A stretch of 64,000 bases of DNA from Trichocoleus sp. (GTDB lineage Bacteria; Cyanobacteriota; Cyanobacteriia; Elainellales; Elainellaceae), in NCBI GenBank assembly GCA_036702865.1, contig DATNQD010000036.1, forward strand, positions 87,414 through 151,413, given 5' to 3'. The translations under genes and the position numbers were made by a program. The notes under the pieces were generated by a model. It did not search any database. It worked only from the letters and a program-made list of their open reading frames with translations, and was not told the origin of the DNA. Positions within the stretch are counted from its first letter, which is position 1. The number at the start of each line of letters is the position of its first letter. Of the stretch, positions 19,822 through 28,310 are shown piece after piece.

Positions 19822-21057
19822 ATGCCTACCTACCTCGTTCGAGCCCGAGACACCAAAGGGAACCCAAGACGCGAACGAATCACCGCTGACTCTCCAGGTG
19901 AAGCTCGCACTGCACTACGGGAGCAGGGACTCTTCGTACAGGAACTTAGAGAAGATCGCAGCTTTACTGAGAAGCTCACTTCTTTCAAGCTGGAAGACAT
20001 TCAGATGGCGATGACGAGTGTCTCTGTAAAGGACAAAGCGATTTTTTCGCGCCAGTTTGCTGTGTTGATTAATGCTGGCGTTGCGATGGTGCGAGGGCTG
20101 GGTGTGCTGTCTGATCAGTGTACCAATCCTAAAATGAAGCAAGCTCTCACGGAAATCAGTGCGGATGTGCAGCAGGGAACAAACCTGTCTGATGCAATGC
20201 GTAAGCACCCCAAATGCTTTGACGGTTTATATGTCAGCATGGTGCAATCTGGTGAAGTGGGGGGTGTGCTTGATGAGGTTATGAACCGGCTGGCAAAGCT
20301 CCTGGAAGACGTTGCACGCTTGCAGAATCAGATTAAGTCAGCAATGACTTACCCGATCGCAGTTGGATCGCTGGCAACTATTATCTTCTTGGGCATGTGC
20401 ATCTTTTTGTTGCCTATTTTTGACAACATCTTTAAGGAATTAGGAGCTAAGCTACCTCCCTTCACAGAATTTATGATGAACATCAGTCGGTTTCTTAGAA
20501 GCCCCTATGTTCTGGTTGTAGTCGCCGCCATTATCATTGCCTCGTTCGCTTACAAGCGGTACTACAGCACCAAAATCGGTCGAGTGACAATGGATGGATT
20601 TTTCCTGAAGATGCCCCTGTTTGGAGATCTGATTCAGAAAACTGCAACGGCTCGCTTCTGCCGAACCTTTGGCGCACTTTCTCGTTCTGGGGTTCCTATT
20701 CTTACAGCCCTGGAGATCGTCCGCGACACTGCCGGAAACCAAGTTATCGCGAATGCAGTTGATGAGGCCCGCTTAGAAGTACAAACAGGAGGCATGATCA
20801 GCATTGCACTTCAAAGAGCGCAGGTTTTTCCGCTCATGGCAATTCAGATGATTAGTATCGGTGAGGAAACTGGAGAAATCGATACAATGCTGATGAAAGT
20901 TGCTGATTTCTATGAGGACGAGGTAGAACAGGCAGTGAAAGGCTTAACCAGCATCATGGAACCGATTATGATTGTGGTATTGGGAGGCATGGTTGGTTCA
21001 ATCCTGGTAGCGATGTATCTGCCAATCTTTAGCATCATGGATGCGGTTAAAGCATAA
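19822..21057 (+). CDS. pilC: Type IV pilus inner-membrane platform PilC
   Basis: PilC (GspF family) is the polytopic platform protein on which PilB and PilT act. 411 residues: a cytoplasmic N-terminus, two homologous T2SSF domains each followed by membrane segments (SLATIIFLGMCIFLLPIFD; VVVAAIIIASFAY; and IMIVVLGGMVGSILVAMYLPIFS at the end), and the typical RQFAVLINAGVAMVRGL and FCRTFGALSRSGVPIL motifs. It follows pilT by 124 bases and is closed by a strong hairpin terminator, making pilB-pilT-pilC one probable transcription unit. Confidence 0.96.
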   Translation: MPTYLVRARDTKGNPRRERITADSPGEARTALREQGLFVQELREDRSFTEKLTSFKLEDIQMAMTSVSVKDKAIFSRQFAVLINAGVAMVRGLGVLSDQCTNPKMKQALTEISADVQQGTNLSDAMRKHPKCFDGLYVSMVQSGEVGGVLDEVMNRLAKLLEDVARLQNQIKSAMTYPIAVGSLATIIFLGMCIFLLPIFDNIFKELGAKLPPFTEFMMNISRFLRSPYVLVVVAAIIIASFAYKRYYSTKIGRVTMDGFFLKMPLFGDLIQKTATARFCRTFGALSRSGVPILTALEIVRDTAGNQVIANAVDEARLEVQTGGMISIALQRAQVFPLMAIQMISIGEETGEIDTMLMKVADFYEDEVEQAVKGLTSIMEPIMIVVLGGMVGSILVAMYLPIFSIMDAVKA

Positions 21058-21114
21058 GCAACCCTATCGGACTGCGTCAGTCTTTAACCTTACCGGAAGC
21101 AATTTGCGACACAT

Positions 21115-21143
21115 GCCCCCTAAACCGAACTTGGGGGCTTTTG
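21115..21143 (+). terminator. Terminator of the pilB-pilT-pilC unit
   Basis: GCCCCC at 21115-21120 pairs with GGGGGC at 21133-21138 across a 12-base loop, followed by TTTTGTT. Confidence 0.8.
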
Positions 21144-21170
21144 TTCGATTATTCACTCCTTGCTAAGCTG

Positions 21171-21761
21171 ATGTCTGTAAAACAAGCCCAGTACGAAGAA
21201 CTCCTCGCTGAGTGCAGTGACCATAGTGGGGCGATCGAGTTATTGAAACACTTTCGACCCTACCTGGAACTCATCCCCAGTATGCGGCGTCCTAGTGAGA
21301 GCGTTATTCCCATTCCTTTGCCATTAGCTAGAATCCGGCGAGAAAACTCGGCAGCTAGTGACCCGACAAGCTTTCTAGGGGAGGCAGTTCAGCTTCCCTG
21401 CGACCTGGCAATTCTGATGTGTGACCCGGAATGGAAGATTAAGGCAGGCGTTGAGATTCTTGTCTTTATCCATCATCCTCAAGAAGATTTCTCCAACTTA
21501 CTCAGTCGCTGGCGAAAAGCGCAGATTCTGCTTGACCGTGGCTATGAGTGGCTGATGCCCGATCGCTATGATCACCTACTAAGCGATGGCTCAGATGAGA
21601 TTCACCCATTATTTGTCTTATTTACTGAAACGCCCGATCGGATTCGTCGAGGGTTGAGAGGTGCAGGGCTACCATTTATTGTGCAAACTGTTTATGCCTT
21701 AGAAGAAGATGAAATGCTCGATCCTCTCCCACCTTCTAAGATGCTGCAGCAGGAAGACTAG
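21171..21761 (+). CDS. Hypothetical protein downstream of pilC
   Basis: A soluble, acidic protein of about 196 residues that I do not recognise. It begins MSVKQAQYEELL and contains a Pro-rich segment (ESVIPIPLPLARIRRENS), then FHHP-like and ETPDRIRRGLRGAGLPFIVQTVYALEEDEML near the end. There is no signal peptide or membrane segment. The start is placed at ATG 21171; the frame extends 10 codons to a TTG at 21141, but that lies in the U-tract of the pilC terminator. Its position after the terminator suggests a separate transcript. Confidence 0.6.
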   Translation: MSVKQAQYEELLAECSDHSGAIELLKHFRPYLELIPSMRRPSESVIPIPLPLARIRRENSAASDPTSFLGEAVQLPCDLAILMCDPEWKIKAGVEILVFIHHPQEDFSNLLSRWRKAQILLDRGYEWLMPDRYDHLLSDGSDEIHPLFVLFTETPDRIRRGLRGAGLPFIVQTVYALEEDEMLDPLPPSKMLQQED

Positions 21762-22326
21762 AAACCTACTTTTAAGTTTTGCTACTACTGCGGCTCAAAG
21801 AGATTCGCAATCATTGTTTCGCTTAAACCCTCGTAGGGCAACCGCAAGAATTAAAGTACTGTTTTTTATACTTATAAGAGAGAGATTAGGCAGGAAACTA
21901 TGGGCCCAGGAGGCTAAGCGATTGCCAGCTACCTATGCAACAGAGGCGTTTAGGGTAACGCAATTTGCCTTACTTTTGAACTAAACTTGAATTAAAGAAA
22001 TAATCCTTAACAACTTTTAATGCCGTCTGTAGTCTTCAAAAAGAGGGAATTGCAGCGGGGATTTTTCTATCCCTTGGTATCCTTGACTGCTCTCTAGACT
22101 TAAGCGAAACTAACTTAAGAGTTGAAGTAATGCCTCAACAGTCTACTAATTTTCTTTACGTTTTAACTCAAACTCACTCATATAATCAAAATTAGTTAAG
22201 TGGGTTCGATCGTTGAGCGTTAGCTGTCTGCTATTGCAGTCGAGTGGACTGGACACTGACTTAAGGTCAGACGCTTAGGCTAGTTCAATCTCACCTGATC
22301 TTACTTTCAGAAATGAGCCGGGTAGC
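21762..22326. other. Intergenic region before the DUF2997-ycf35-ferredoxin cassette
   Basis: A 565-base AT-rich region without a credible gene. TATAAT at 22181-22186 could be a -10 for the downstream cassette, but no good -35 sits at the right distance. A GGTTCGATC word at 22203 is not part of a tRNA. Confidence 0.4.
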
Positions 22327-22536
22327 ATGGAAACGCTGGAATTCATTATTTATCCAGACGGTCGTGTACAGGAAAAAGTTACAGGGATCATTGGGGCATC
22401 TTGTGCCGAAGTGACCGCAGCGATCGAAGCCCAACTTGGTCAGGTCGTAAGTCAGGAACCTACTTCTGAGTATTTTACTCAGCCTGTGCAGCAGTCTGTT
22501 TCGGCTCAAAATCAGACCTCTTTTAGCAGCTGGTAG
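22327..22536 (+). CDS. DUF2997 small protein
   Basis: A 69-residue protein of the DUF2997 family. The core METLEFIIYPDGRVQEKVTG followed by GASCAEVTAAIEAQLG is the diagnostic pattern (a strand with x-Pro-Asp-Gly, then a helix with a conserved Cys). The tail is polar and low-complexity. Function unknown. The family is usually found next to the Ycf35/DUF1257 gene, as here (47-base gap), which supports both calls. ATG at 22327. Confidence 0.85.
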   Translation: METLEFIIYPDGRVQEKVTGIIGASCAEVTAAIEAQLGQVVSQEPTSEYFTQPVQQSVSAQNQTSFSSW

Positions 22537-22583
22537 TTCTTTTTTGGTTTTCCTAGTCCAAGCTATTTTATTAAAAGTCTCCC

Positions 22584-22982
22584 ATGTCACACTTCAGCCA
22601 GATCAAAACTCAAATTCGTGACCTGACTTCCCTTCAGTCTGCTTTGACTGACCTTGGTGTTGAGTGGAAAGCGGGTCCTCAAGAAGTCAGAGGCTACCGC
22701 GGACAGACTCGCACTGCAGAGATTGTCATTGAGCAAGAAAACGGCTACGACATTGGTTTTACCCGCAATGATCAAGCCTATGAACTCGTTGCAGACCTGC
22801 AATATTGGCAGCAGCCGCTTTCTGTGGAAGGCTTTTTGAAGCGGGTGACCCAGCAATATGCTTATCACACCGTCTTAAAGGAAACTGAGCGGCAAGGCTT
22901 CCAGATGACAGAGCAGCAGCAAAATCAAGATGGCTCTATTCGGCTTGTGCTACAGCGTTGGACAGCTGGGGCAGCAGTCTAG
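22584..22982 (+). CDS. ycf35: Ycf35 / DUF1257 family protein
   Basis: A 132-residue soluble protein of the DUF1257 family, which includes plastid-encoded Ycf35. Characteristic start MSHFSQIKTQI, then DLGVEWKAGPQEVRGYRGQT, YDIGFTRNDQAYELVADLQYW and a C-terminal QQYAYHTVLKETERQGFQM. Role unknown. Conservation in cyanobacteria and red-lineage plastids suggests a photosynthesis-related or housekeeping function. It lies in a tight unit: DUF2997 upstream and the ferredoxin 49 bases downstream. Confidence 0.9.
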   Translation: MSHFSQIKTQIRDLTSLQSALTDLGVEWKAGPQEVRGYRGQTRTAEIVIEQENGYDIGFTRNDQAYELVADLQYWQQPLSVEGFLKRVTQQYAYHTVLKETERQGFQMTEQQQNQDGSIRLVLQRWTAGAAV

Positions 22983-23031
22983 CTTTTTAGGTGGCTTAAT
23001 CCTTCAAACCTCATCTTACTGGGAAGCTGCA

Positions 23032-23481
23032 ATGAGCGATTTTTTTGCCGAACCTTCAACATCCTCAGAGCAAATTCACCCATCTCACGGCGGACATGAA
23101 CCGGAATTGGGCGGAGTGCTGCGAGATGCTCCCGATCGAACTGGTTTTGAGCCGGAATTAGGCGGAGTGGTACGGCAAAAGGGAGTTTATGTCGATGAGG
23201 TTACCTGTATCGGCTGTAAACACTGCGCCCATGTCGCCCGTAATACCTTCTATATTGAGCAGGACTATGGTCGTTCTCGGGTGATCCGTCAGGATGGTGA
23301 TCCGGAGGACATTGTTCAAGAGGCGATCGATACCTGTCCGGTAGATTGTATTCACTGGGTTGATTACACAGAGCTGCGGCAGCTAGAAGAAGAGCGGAAG
23401 TATCAGGTGATTCCAGTCGTTGGCTTTCCAGTCGATAAGGCAATGGTGTCGGTCAAGCGACGGAAGCGAAAGCTTTCCTGA
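23032..23481 (+). CDS. 4Fe-4S ferredoxin
   Basis: A 149-residue ferredoxin-like protein. A single 4Fe-4S site is formed by TCIGCKHCAHVA (C-x2-C-x2-C) plus the Cys of DTCPVDCIHW. The usual fourth Cys of the first motif is absent, so only one cluster is expected. The first 45 residues contain two near-repeats of H/F-E-P-E-L-G-G-V, and the C-terminus is basic (VKRRKRKLS). The frame continues upstream into ycf35, but the ferredoxin begins at ATG 23032. It is the last gene of the DUF2997-ycf35-ferredoxin cassette, and a terminator follows. Redox partner unknown. Confidence 0.88.
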   Translation: MSDFFAEPSTSSEQIHPSHGGHEPELGGVLRDAPDRTGFEPELGGVVRQKGVYVDEVTCIGCKHCAHVARNTFYIEQDYGRSRVIRQDGDPEDIVQEAIDTCPVDCIHWVDYTELRQLEEERKYQVIPVVGFPVDKAMVSVKRRKRKLS

Positions 23482-23532
23482 CGCAGGATTTAAGCATATC
23501 TTTTAGTGATTTTGTGAAAATAGATTTAGTGA

Positions 23533-23556
23533 GGGAGTCAAAACGGCTCCCTTTTT
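23533..23556 (+). terminator. Terminator after the ferredoxin gene
   Basis: GGGAG at 23533-23537 pairs with CTCCC at 23547-23551, extended by a C-G pair, then TTTTTG. Confidence 0.8.
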
Positions 23557-23597
23557 GCTTTCAGTAGCTTTCAGTAATAAAGCTTAACTTGATCCGA

Positions 23598-26144
23598 TTA
23601 AAGATGGAGTGGGTCTACGTCGATGATGAGACTAACTCCTGGTGGGCAAGCAGCCCGTAGAGCAGTCGGATTAAGGTGAGGTAATGTCTGATCAGACAGA
23701 TTTTTGAGCAGAATTTGCCAGCGATAGCGGCGAGCAACACGGGCGATCGAAGCAGGCGCAGGTCCCAAAAGTTCATAGGTGGTATCAGGCAGACAGGCAC
23801 GGAGTTGAGATGCTAATAATTCAGCCGCCTGACGGACTAGGGCTTCATCAATTCCACTTAACCGCAGCAGCAGCAGAGAACCGTAAGGGGGATAGTGTAG
23901 TGCCGATCGATTCTCTAGCTCTAATTCAGCAAACGCAGCATAGTTTTGTGCTTTGACTGCTTCAACCACTGGATGTTCAGGAGAATAGGTTTGGAGAATT
24001 ACCCGCCCTGGCTCTTCACCACGTCCAGCCCGTCCGGAAACCTGAGTCAGCGTTTGAAAAGCACGTTCACTAGCACGATAATCTGCTAAATATAGGAGTC
24101 CGTCGGCTGCCACAATTCCCACAAGCGTTACCTGGGGTAGATCAATCCCCTTTGTTAGCATTTGCGTCCCGACTAAAACATCTGCCTCTCCTTCAGCAAA
24201 ACGAGTTAACAGCGTTCGATGTGCCCCTTTCGTACGCGTGGTATCACTATCAAACCGGAGACAGCGTAAGTCAGGTAAGGCACGGTTTAACTCCTGCATG
24301 ACTCGCTGAGTTCCGCTGCCGAAATTTTTGAGATAGGGCGAATCACAGGCAGGACAAGATCGAGGATGCACCTGCCCATAGCCACAATAGTGGCAGCGAA
24401 GTGACTCATATCCTCCCTCGCGTGCTTGATGGTAGGTCATTGACACATCACAGTGAGGGCACTCCATTACAAACCCACAACTGCGACAGGAAACAAACGT
24501 GCTATGTCCCCGCCGATGCATAAACAAAATACCCTGCTGTCCTTTTTGCTGTAATTCTGTTAGGGCGGTTTGAAGCGATCGGCTAAAAATTGAGCGATTA
24601 CCCTGCTGCAATTCCTGACGCATATCCACCACTTCGATCGGTGGCATTGGACGAGCCTGAATGCGATCGGGCAGAGAAAGATAAAGGGGACGGGGGGAAA
24701 CAGGAATCGCGGAAATTGCCGGAGCGGAACGATTAGAACTATCAGACTGAGCAGACTGAGTTGAGAGCCAGGTTTCGAGTGCAGGAGTGGCAGAGCCTAA
24801 GAGCAAAGGACAGTTCGTTAATTTCGCTCGCCATTGGGCAACGGTTCGGGCATGGTAGCAGGGTGCAGGTTGATCTTGTTTGAAGCTGCTGTCATGTTCT
24901 TCATCCAGCACAATTAAGCCAAGATTGGGCAGAGGAGCAAAGACCGCAGAGCGTGTACCAATCACAATTTGAGGTGTGCCGCTCAGCATTTGCCGCCAGG
25001 TGTCATAGCGTTCACCTTCAGCAAGAGCACTGTGATAGACTCTGACTCTTGCTCCAAATCGGGCACGAAATCGATCAGTGAGCTGAGGCGTTAGCCCGAT
25101 CTCTGGAACCAAAACCAGCGCAGACTGCCCTTTTTGCAGAATGGGTTCGATCGCCTGAAGATAGACTTCTGTTTTGCCTGATCCCGTTACTCCATGCAGC
25201 AGCACAGTCGCAAAACCTGTTAACTCCAGAATTGTCTCTAGTGCCTTTGTCTGAGCCGGATTGAGCTGTTTTGGCTGGTCTGCTGTTGCACCACTTGACT
25301 CTAGACGCAAAACTTCTCGCTGCTGAATCAAAACACAGCCCTTCTGAGCTAAAGCCTTAAGCACCGAAGAACTGACCTGACAAGTTTGCAGCAGTTCTGT
25401 CATCCACATCTCCCCACCGCGCCGCTTCAGCACATCTAAAATTTCCTGCTGGCGAGGCGTTAAATTGACCAGGGGCAAGTCGGCAATAAGAGTGATTGAA
25501 GGCTGTTGTTTCGGACGTAAGGGAGCCGGAGCTTCCAGATAGCTCTCAACCCAACCTTGCCGCAACAGATCTCTTAAGCCCCGATCGGCTCCGCGTACTT
25601 GGCGCTGAAGATATTGCCAAGAATAGTCTCCTTGTTTTTGCCCTTGCAGCAGTTCTAGCAGTCGTTGGGCGATCGGGTTGAGCAAGGTGCTGGTAGACTC
25701 TGGCAGTAAGTCTGAATTGAGGCGGATTCGTCGCTGCGATCGTCCAAGTAGTCCAGGCGGCAAAGCCACTCGAATCACCTGCATTAAAGGAGTGCAGTAA
25801 TAGTCTGCAACTTGTTGGAGTAGCTCCCAGTACCCAGCCGGAAAAAAACCTTGGCAGATTAAATCTGCAACCGGACGGACTACCGTTGTGGCTAACTCAG
25901 CCGGAAGCTGGTGCAGCAGACGAATTACAATTCCACCAATCTGCTGATTTGCAAAGGGAACGCTAACAATATCACCCAGATGAAGCGGCAAATCGTCAGG
26001 CACCTGATACGTATAAAGCCCTTGAGTTCCTGGGCAGTCAACCAGGACTTCAGCCCAGCCAGGCGAAACCAGTGTATAGTCTACCCCTGATTCAGCCATT
26101 GAATTTGAGCGGTTAGCATCTGGAGAAAGCACAGGATGAGGCAT
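23598..26144 (-). CDS. priA: Primosomal protein N' (replication restart helicase PriA)
   Basis: PriA recognises stalled or collapsed forks and reloads the replisome. The 848-residue product has the N-terminal DNA-binding domain (VLVDCPGTQGLYTYQVPD ... GDIVSVPFANQQ), Walker A GVTGSGKTE near 316-323, and the DEEH box (VLDEEHDSSFKQD) near 413. A zinc-binding insert holds eight cysteines as C-x2-C pairs (about 555-595), and the last motifs include GRAGRGEEPG. Length exceeds the E. coli protein (732) mainly in the linker between DNA-binding and helicase parts. ATG at 26144; an internal ATG at 26099 (MAESG) is the alternative. Confidence 0.96.
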   Translation of the reverse strand: MPHPVLSPDANRSNSMAESGVDYTLVSPGWAEVLVDCPGTQGLYTYQVPDDLPLHLGDIVSVPFANQQIGGIVIRLLHQLPAELATTVVRPVADLICQGFFPAGYWELLQQVADYYCTPLMQVIRVALPPGLLGRSQRRIRLNSDLLPESTSTLLNPIAQRLLELLQGQKQGDYSWQYLQRQVRGADRGLRDLLRQGWVESYLEAPAPLRPKQQPSITLIADLPLVNLTPRQQEILDVLKRRGGEMWMTELLQTCQVSSSVLKALAQKGCVLIQQREVLRLESSGATADQPKQLNPAQTKALETILELTGFATVLLHGVTGSGKTEVYLQAIEPILQKGQSALVLVPEIGLTPQLTDRFRARFGARVRVYHSALAEGERYDTWRQMLSGTPQIVIGTRSAVFAPLPNLGLIVLDEEHDSSFKQDQPAPCYHARTVAQWRAKLTNCPLLLGSATPALETWLSTQSAQSDSSNRSAPAISAIPVSPRPLYLSLPDRIQARPMPPIEVVDMRQELQQGNRSIFSRSLQTALTELQQKGQQGILFMHRRGHSTFVSCRSCGFVMECPHCDVSMTYHQAREGGYESLRCHYCGYGQVHPRSCPACDSPYLKNFGSGTQRVMQELNRALPDLRCLRFDSDTTRTKGAHRTLLTRFAEGEADVLVGTQMLTKGIDLPQVTLVGIVAADGLLYLADYRASERAFQTLTQVSGRAGRGEEPGRVILQTYSPEHPVVEAVKAQNYAAFAELELENRSALHYPPYGSLLLLRLSGIDEALVRQAAELLASQLRACLPDTTYELLGPAPASIARVARRYRWQILLKNLSDQTLPHLNPTALRAACPPGVSLIIDVDPLHL

Positions 26145-27113
26145 GCGAACGATTGGGGTGGAAGGTGATAGGGTAAAACAGCCTTTCTGCTGACAGGCTA
26201 CAGCAGGTAGGTGCAGTTTAGCTAGTTTAGAAAGGTTCTGACTATTGATAGAACCGTAGATCTAGCGAAAGAGAGAGACAAACTGGGACAAAACCTGTCC
26301 AACTTGAGATGTTGTTTTCTAAAAAGATCGAATATGGTTAAACTTTTTCTTTAACTGAGAGAGAAGGATGCTTCTTAATTCAGGTAGGAGAGATGAATAT
26401 TTAATTTACGTTAACCAAGATGGACACTTAACTTGAAATAAAGCTAGACTTCCTTCCTTCATGCTAAGGGATAAAAAAACAATTGCTCATGCCCTTGCCA
26501 TTTGGCGAAAGATTGCTATAGTAATCTCAACTTCATCCAGTTTGGAAACTTGTAGTCTGAAGAGATGCTCATGATGAGCGATCGAACTGTGAATCACAAA
26601 ACTTGCAGTTGAGTGCGTCGCTCAAATTGACTCATTGAGATTGCGTTTAAGGAGCTGGTTTGCTCCTCCATTGCTGGATTTTAGTCGCAATGAAACCGCC
26701 AAGCGGTGAGGCATTTAGCCGATCGCTGGAATGTTGACTACACTCCTAGAAGCAAGTTTGACTTTAGCATAAAGTCCCGTAGGCTAGGCTCAACTGGAAG
26801 GGGTAGTGCAGCAGCAACGAGATTTTAAAAGTTTCGGGTGAATCAGTGGTTCAGTTCACGGTCTCATTTGCTTTTTGCTTTTGTTCTCTGCACTCAATTG
26901 GCTTTTATCAGTTTAGAAAAAATCGCTCGCGGTCAATGGTCTGAGGCAGGCTGTTAAGAATTTAGAAGCATTGCCCAAATTAATTGAATAACTGTCTAAT
27001 TATTGGAGAAATCTTAAATCATTCTGTAAAACATTCCTATCAGTTCCATTAGCACCGTTAATCCTGCTATATCAACATCTCAATTTACCCATTACCCTCT
27101 ATCCGTACCAGCA
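26145..27113. other. Long intergenic region upstream of the sigma factor
   Basis: A 969-base stretch with no credible gene. Apart from the hairpin cluster listed separately I see no riboswitch or tRNA. It presumably contains the promoters of priA (left edge) and the sigma gene (right edge). Confidence 0.5.
26640..26775 (+). ncRNA. Candidate structured RNA (hairpin cluster)
   Basis: Four short perfect inverted repeats lie within 136 bases: ATTGCG/CGCAAT (26640-26645 with 26686-26691) enclosing AGGAGC/GCTCCT (26650-26655 with 26662-26667), then ACCGC/GCGGT (26695-26707), then ACTTTA/TAAAGT (26761-26775). No known RNA family was recognised; it could be a small RNA or part of a long sigma-factor leader. 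Chance occurrence is possible. Confidence 0.25.
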
Positions 27114-28310
27114 ATGACAATGCTATTTGATCAAGATTCGGAACAAGTTATGCGGCACTCCTTATTAGAGATGACAGATCCACTCCATCTCATGAGCTTT
27201 GACGAAGCGGCGCTGCTTCAAGATACCGAAGTCGATTTGCGATCGATCGATCAAGTTGAAGCACAATCATCTGCGGCAGATACAGGCGTGATGATTGAGT
27301 TTGGTTCAGAAGAACTCGATGAACTGATGGCGAACCGAGCATCTGGTTACCGTAAGACGGTTTCTGATGATGCCGTAGGTGCATTCTTTAAAGAAATGGC
27401 ACGTTACCCGCTCTTGAAAGGTGACGAAGAAATTGAACTGGCAAGACGGGTCAAGTTTTTAGGTGAAATTGAAGACCTTCGCATTCGGCTCCAGAAACAA
27501 CTAGGCCGATCGCCCATTAAGGCAGATCTGGCAGCAGAGCTAGATCTCACCGAACGCCAACTCGAACATCGGCTCTATCTCAGCCGGGTTGCCAAGCGAA
27601 AGATGATTCGCTCCAACTTGCGACTGGTCGTTTCGATTGCAAAACGCTATCTCAATCGGGGCGTGCCATTTCTAGATCTGATCCAGGAAGGAGCACTAGG
27701 GCTAAACCGCGCAACTGAGAAGTTTGATCCCGATAAGGGCTACAAGTTTTCAACCTACGCTTACTGGTGGATTCGTCAGGGCATTACCCGTACGATCGCT
27801 AACGATGCTCGCACCATTCGGTTGCCCATCCATATTGTTGAAAAACTAAACAAGCTGAAAAAAGCGCATCGAGAACTGCGAAAAGAACTGAATCGCAACC
27901 CCAGTGAAGCAGAGCTTGCAGGCGCGCTAGAAATGACTCCCGACCAGCTTCGGAACCTGCAACAGGTGCGCCGCCGATCACTCTCGCTTAACCACCGAGT
28001 AGGCAAAGGCGAAGATACCGAGTTGATGGAATTGCTGGAAGATAACAGCACTCAATCTCCTGAAGCTCAAATGAGTGAGGCAATGATGCGACAGGAGATC
28101 TATAGCGTCTTAGGCGAAGTGCTAACTGAACGAGAACGCGATATTATTGCCCTGCGCTATGGCTTGACCACAGGTGAAACTCATACGCTTGAAGAAGTGG
28201 GTGGCATCTTCAACTTATCGCGGGAGCGAGTACGCCAAATTCAAACAAAGGCAATGCGAAAATTGCGTCGTCCCCAAGTTGCGGCTCGGCTAAAGAGCTG
28301 GCTGCGTTAA
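27114..28310 (+). CDS. Group 2 sigma-70 factor, SigC-like
   Basis: A non-essential-type sigma-70 factor of 398 residues. An N-terminal acidic region (1-80) precedes region 1.2 (DDAVGAFFKEMARYPLLKGDEEIELARRVK). Region 2 follows (RSNLRLVVSIAKRYLNRGVPFLDLIQEG ... KFSTYAYWWIRQGITRTI), then region 3 and region 4 (LTERERDIIALRYGL ... TLEEVGGIFNLSRERVRQIQTKAMRKLRRP). The length and the long acidic N-terminus suggest SigC among cyanobacterial group 2 factors, but I cannot separate it firmly from SigB/D/E. Region 2 reads GLNRATEKFDP where the consensus is GLIRAAEKFD. It has about 1 kb of non-coding DNA on each side. Confidence 0.88.
   Translation: MTMLFDQDSEQVMRHSLLEMTDPLHLMSFDEAALLQDTEVDLRSIDQVEAQSSAADTGVMIEFGSEELDELMANRASGYRKTVSDDAVGAFFKEMARYPLLKGDEEIELARRVKFLGEIEDLRIRLQKQLGRSPIKADLAAELDLTERQLEHRLYLSRVAKRKMIRSNLRLVVSIAKRYLNRGVPFLDLIQEGALGLNRATEKFDPDKGYKFSTYAYWWIRQGITRTIANDARTIRLPIHIVEKLNKLKKAHRELRKELNRNPSEAELAGALEMTPDQLRNLQQVRRRSLSLNHRVGKGEDTELMELLEDNSTQSPEAQMSEAMMRQEIYSVLGEVLTERERDIIALRYGLTTGETHTLEEVGGIFNLSRERVRQIQTKAMRKLRRPQVAARLKSWLR

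Noticed and set aside
21709..21984. 91-codon frame after the hypothetical gene
   Set aside because: It overlaps the end of the gene at 21171 in another phase and has no recognisable fold or start signal.
22190..22290. tRNA-like GGTTCGATC word
   Set aside because: Flanking bases do not form a T-stem, acceptor stem or anticodon arm.
26461..26574. 37-codon frame starting at ATG 26461
   Set aside because: No ribosome site or conserved pattern; composition is not protein-like.
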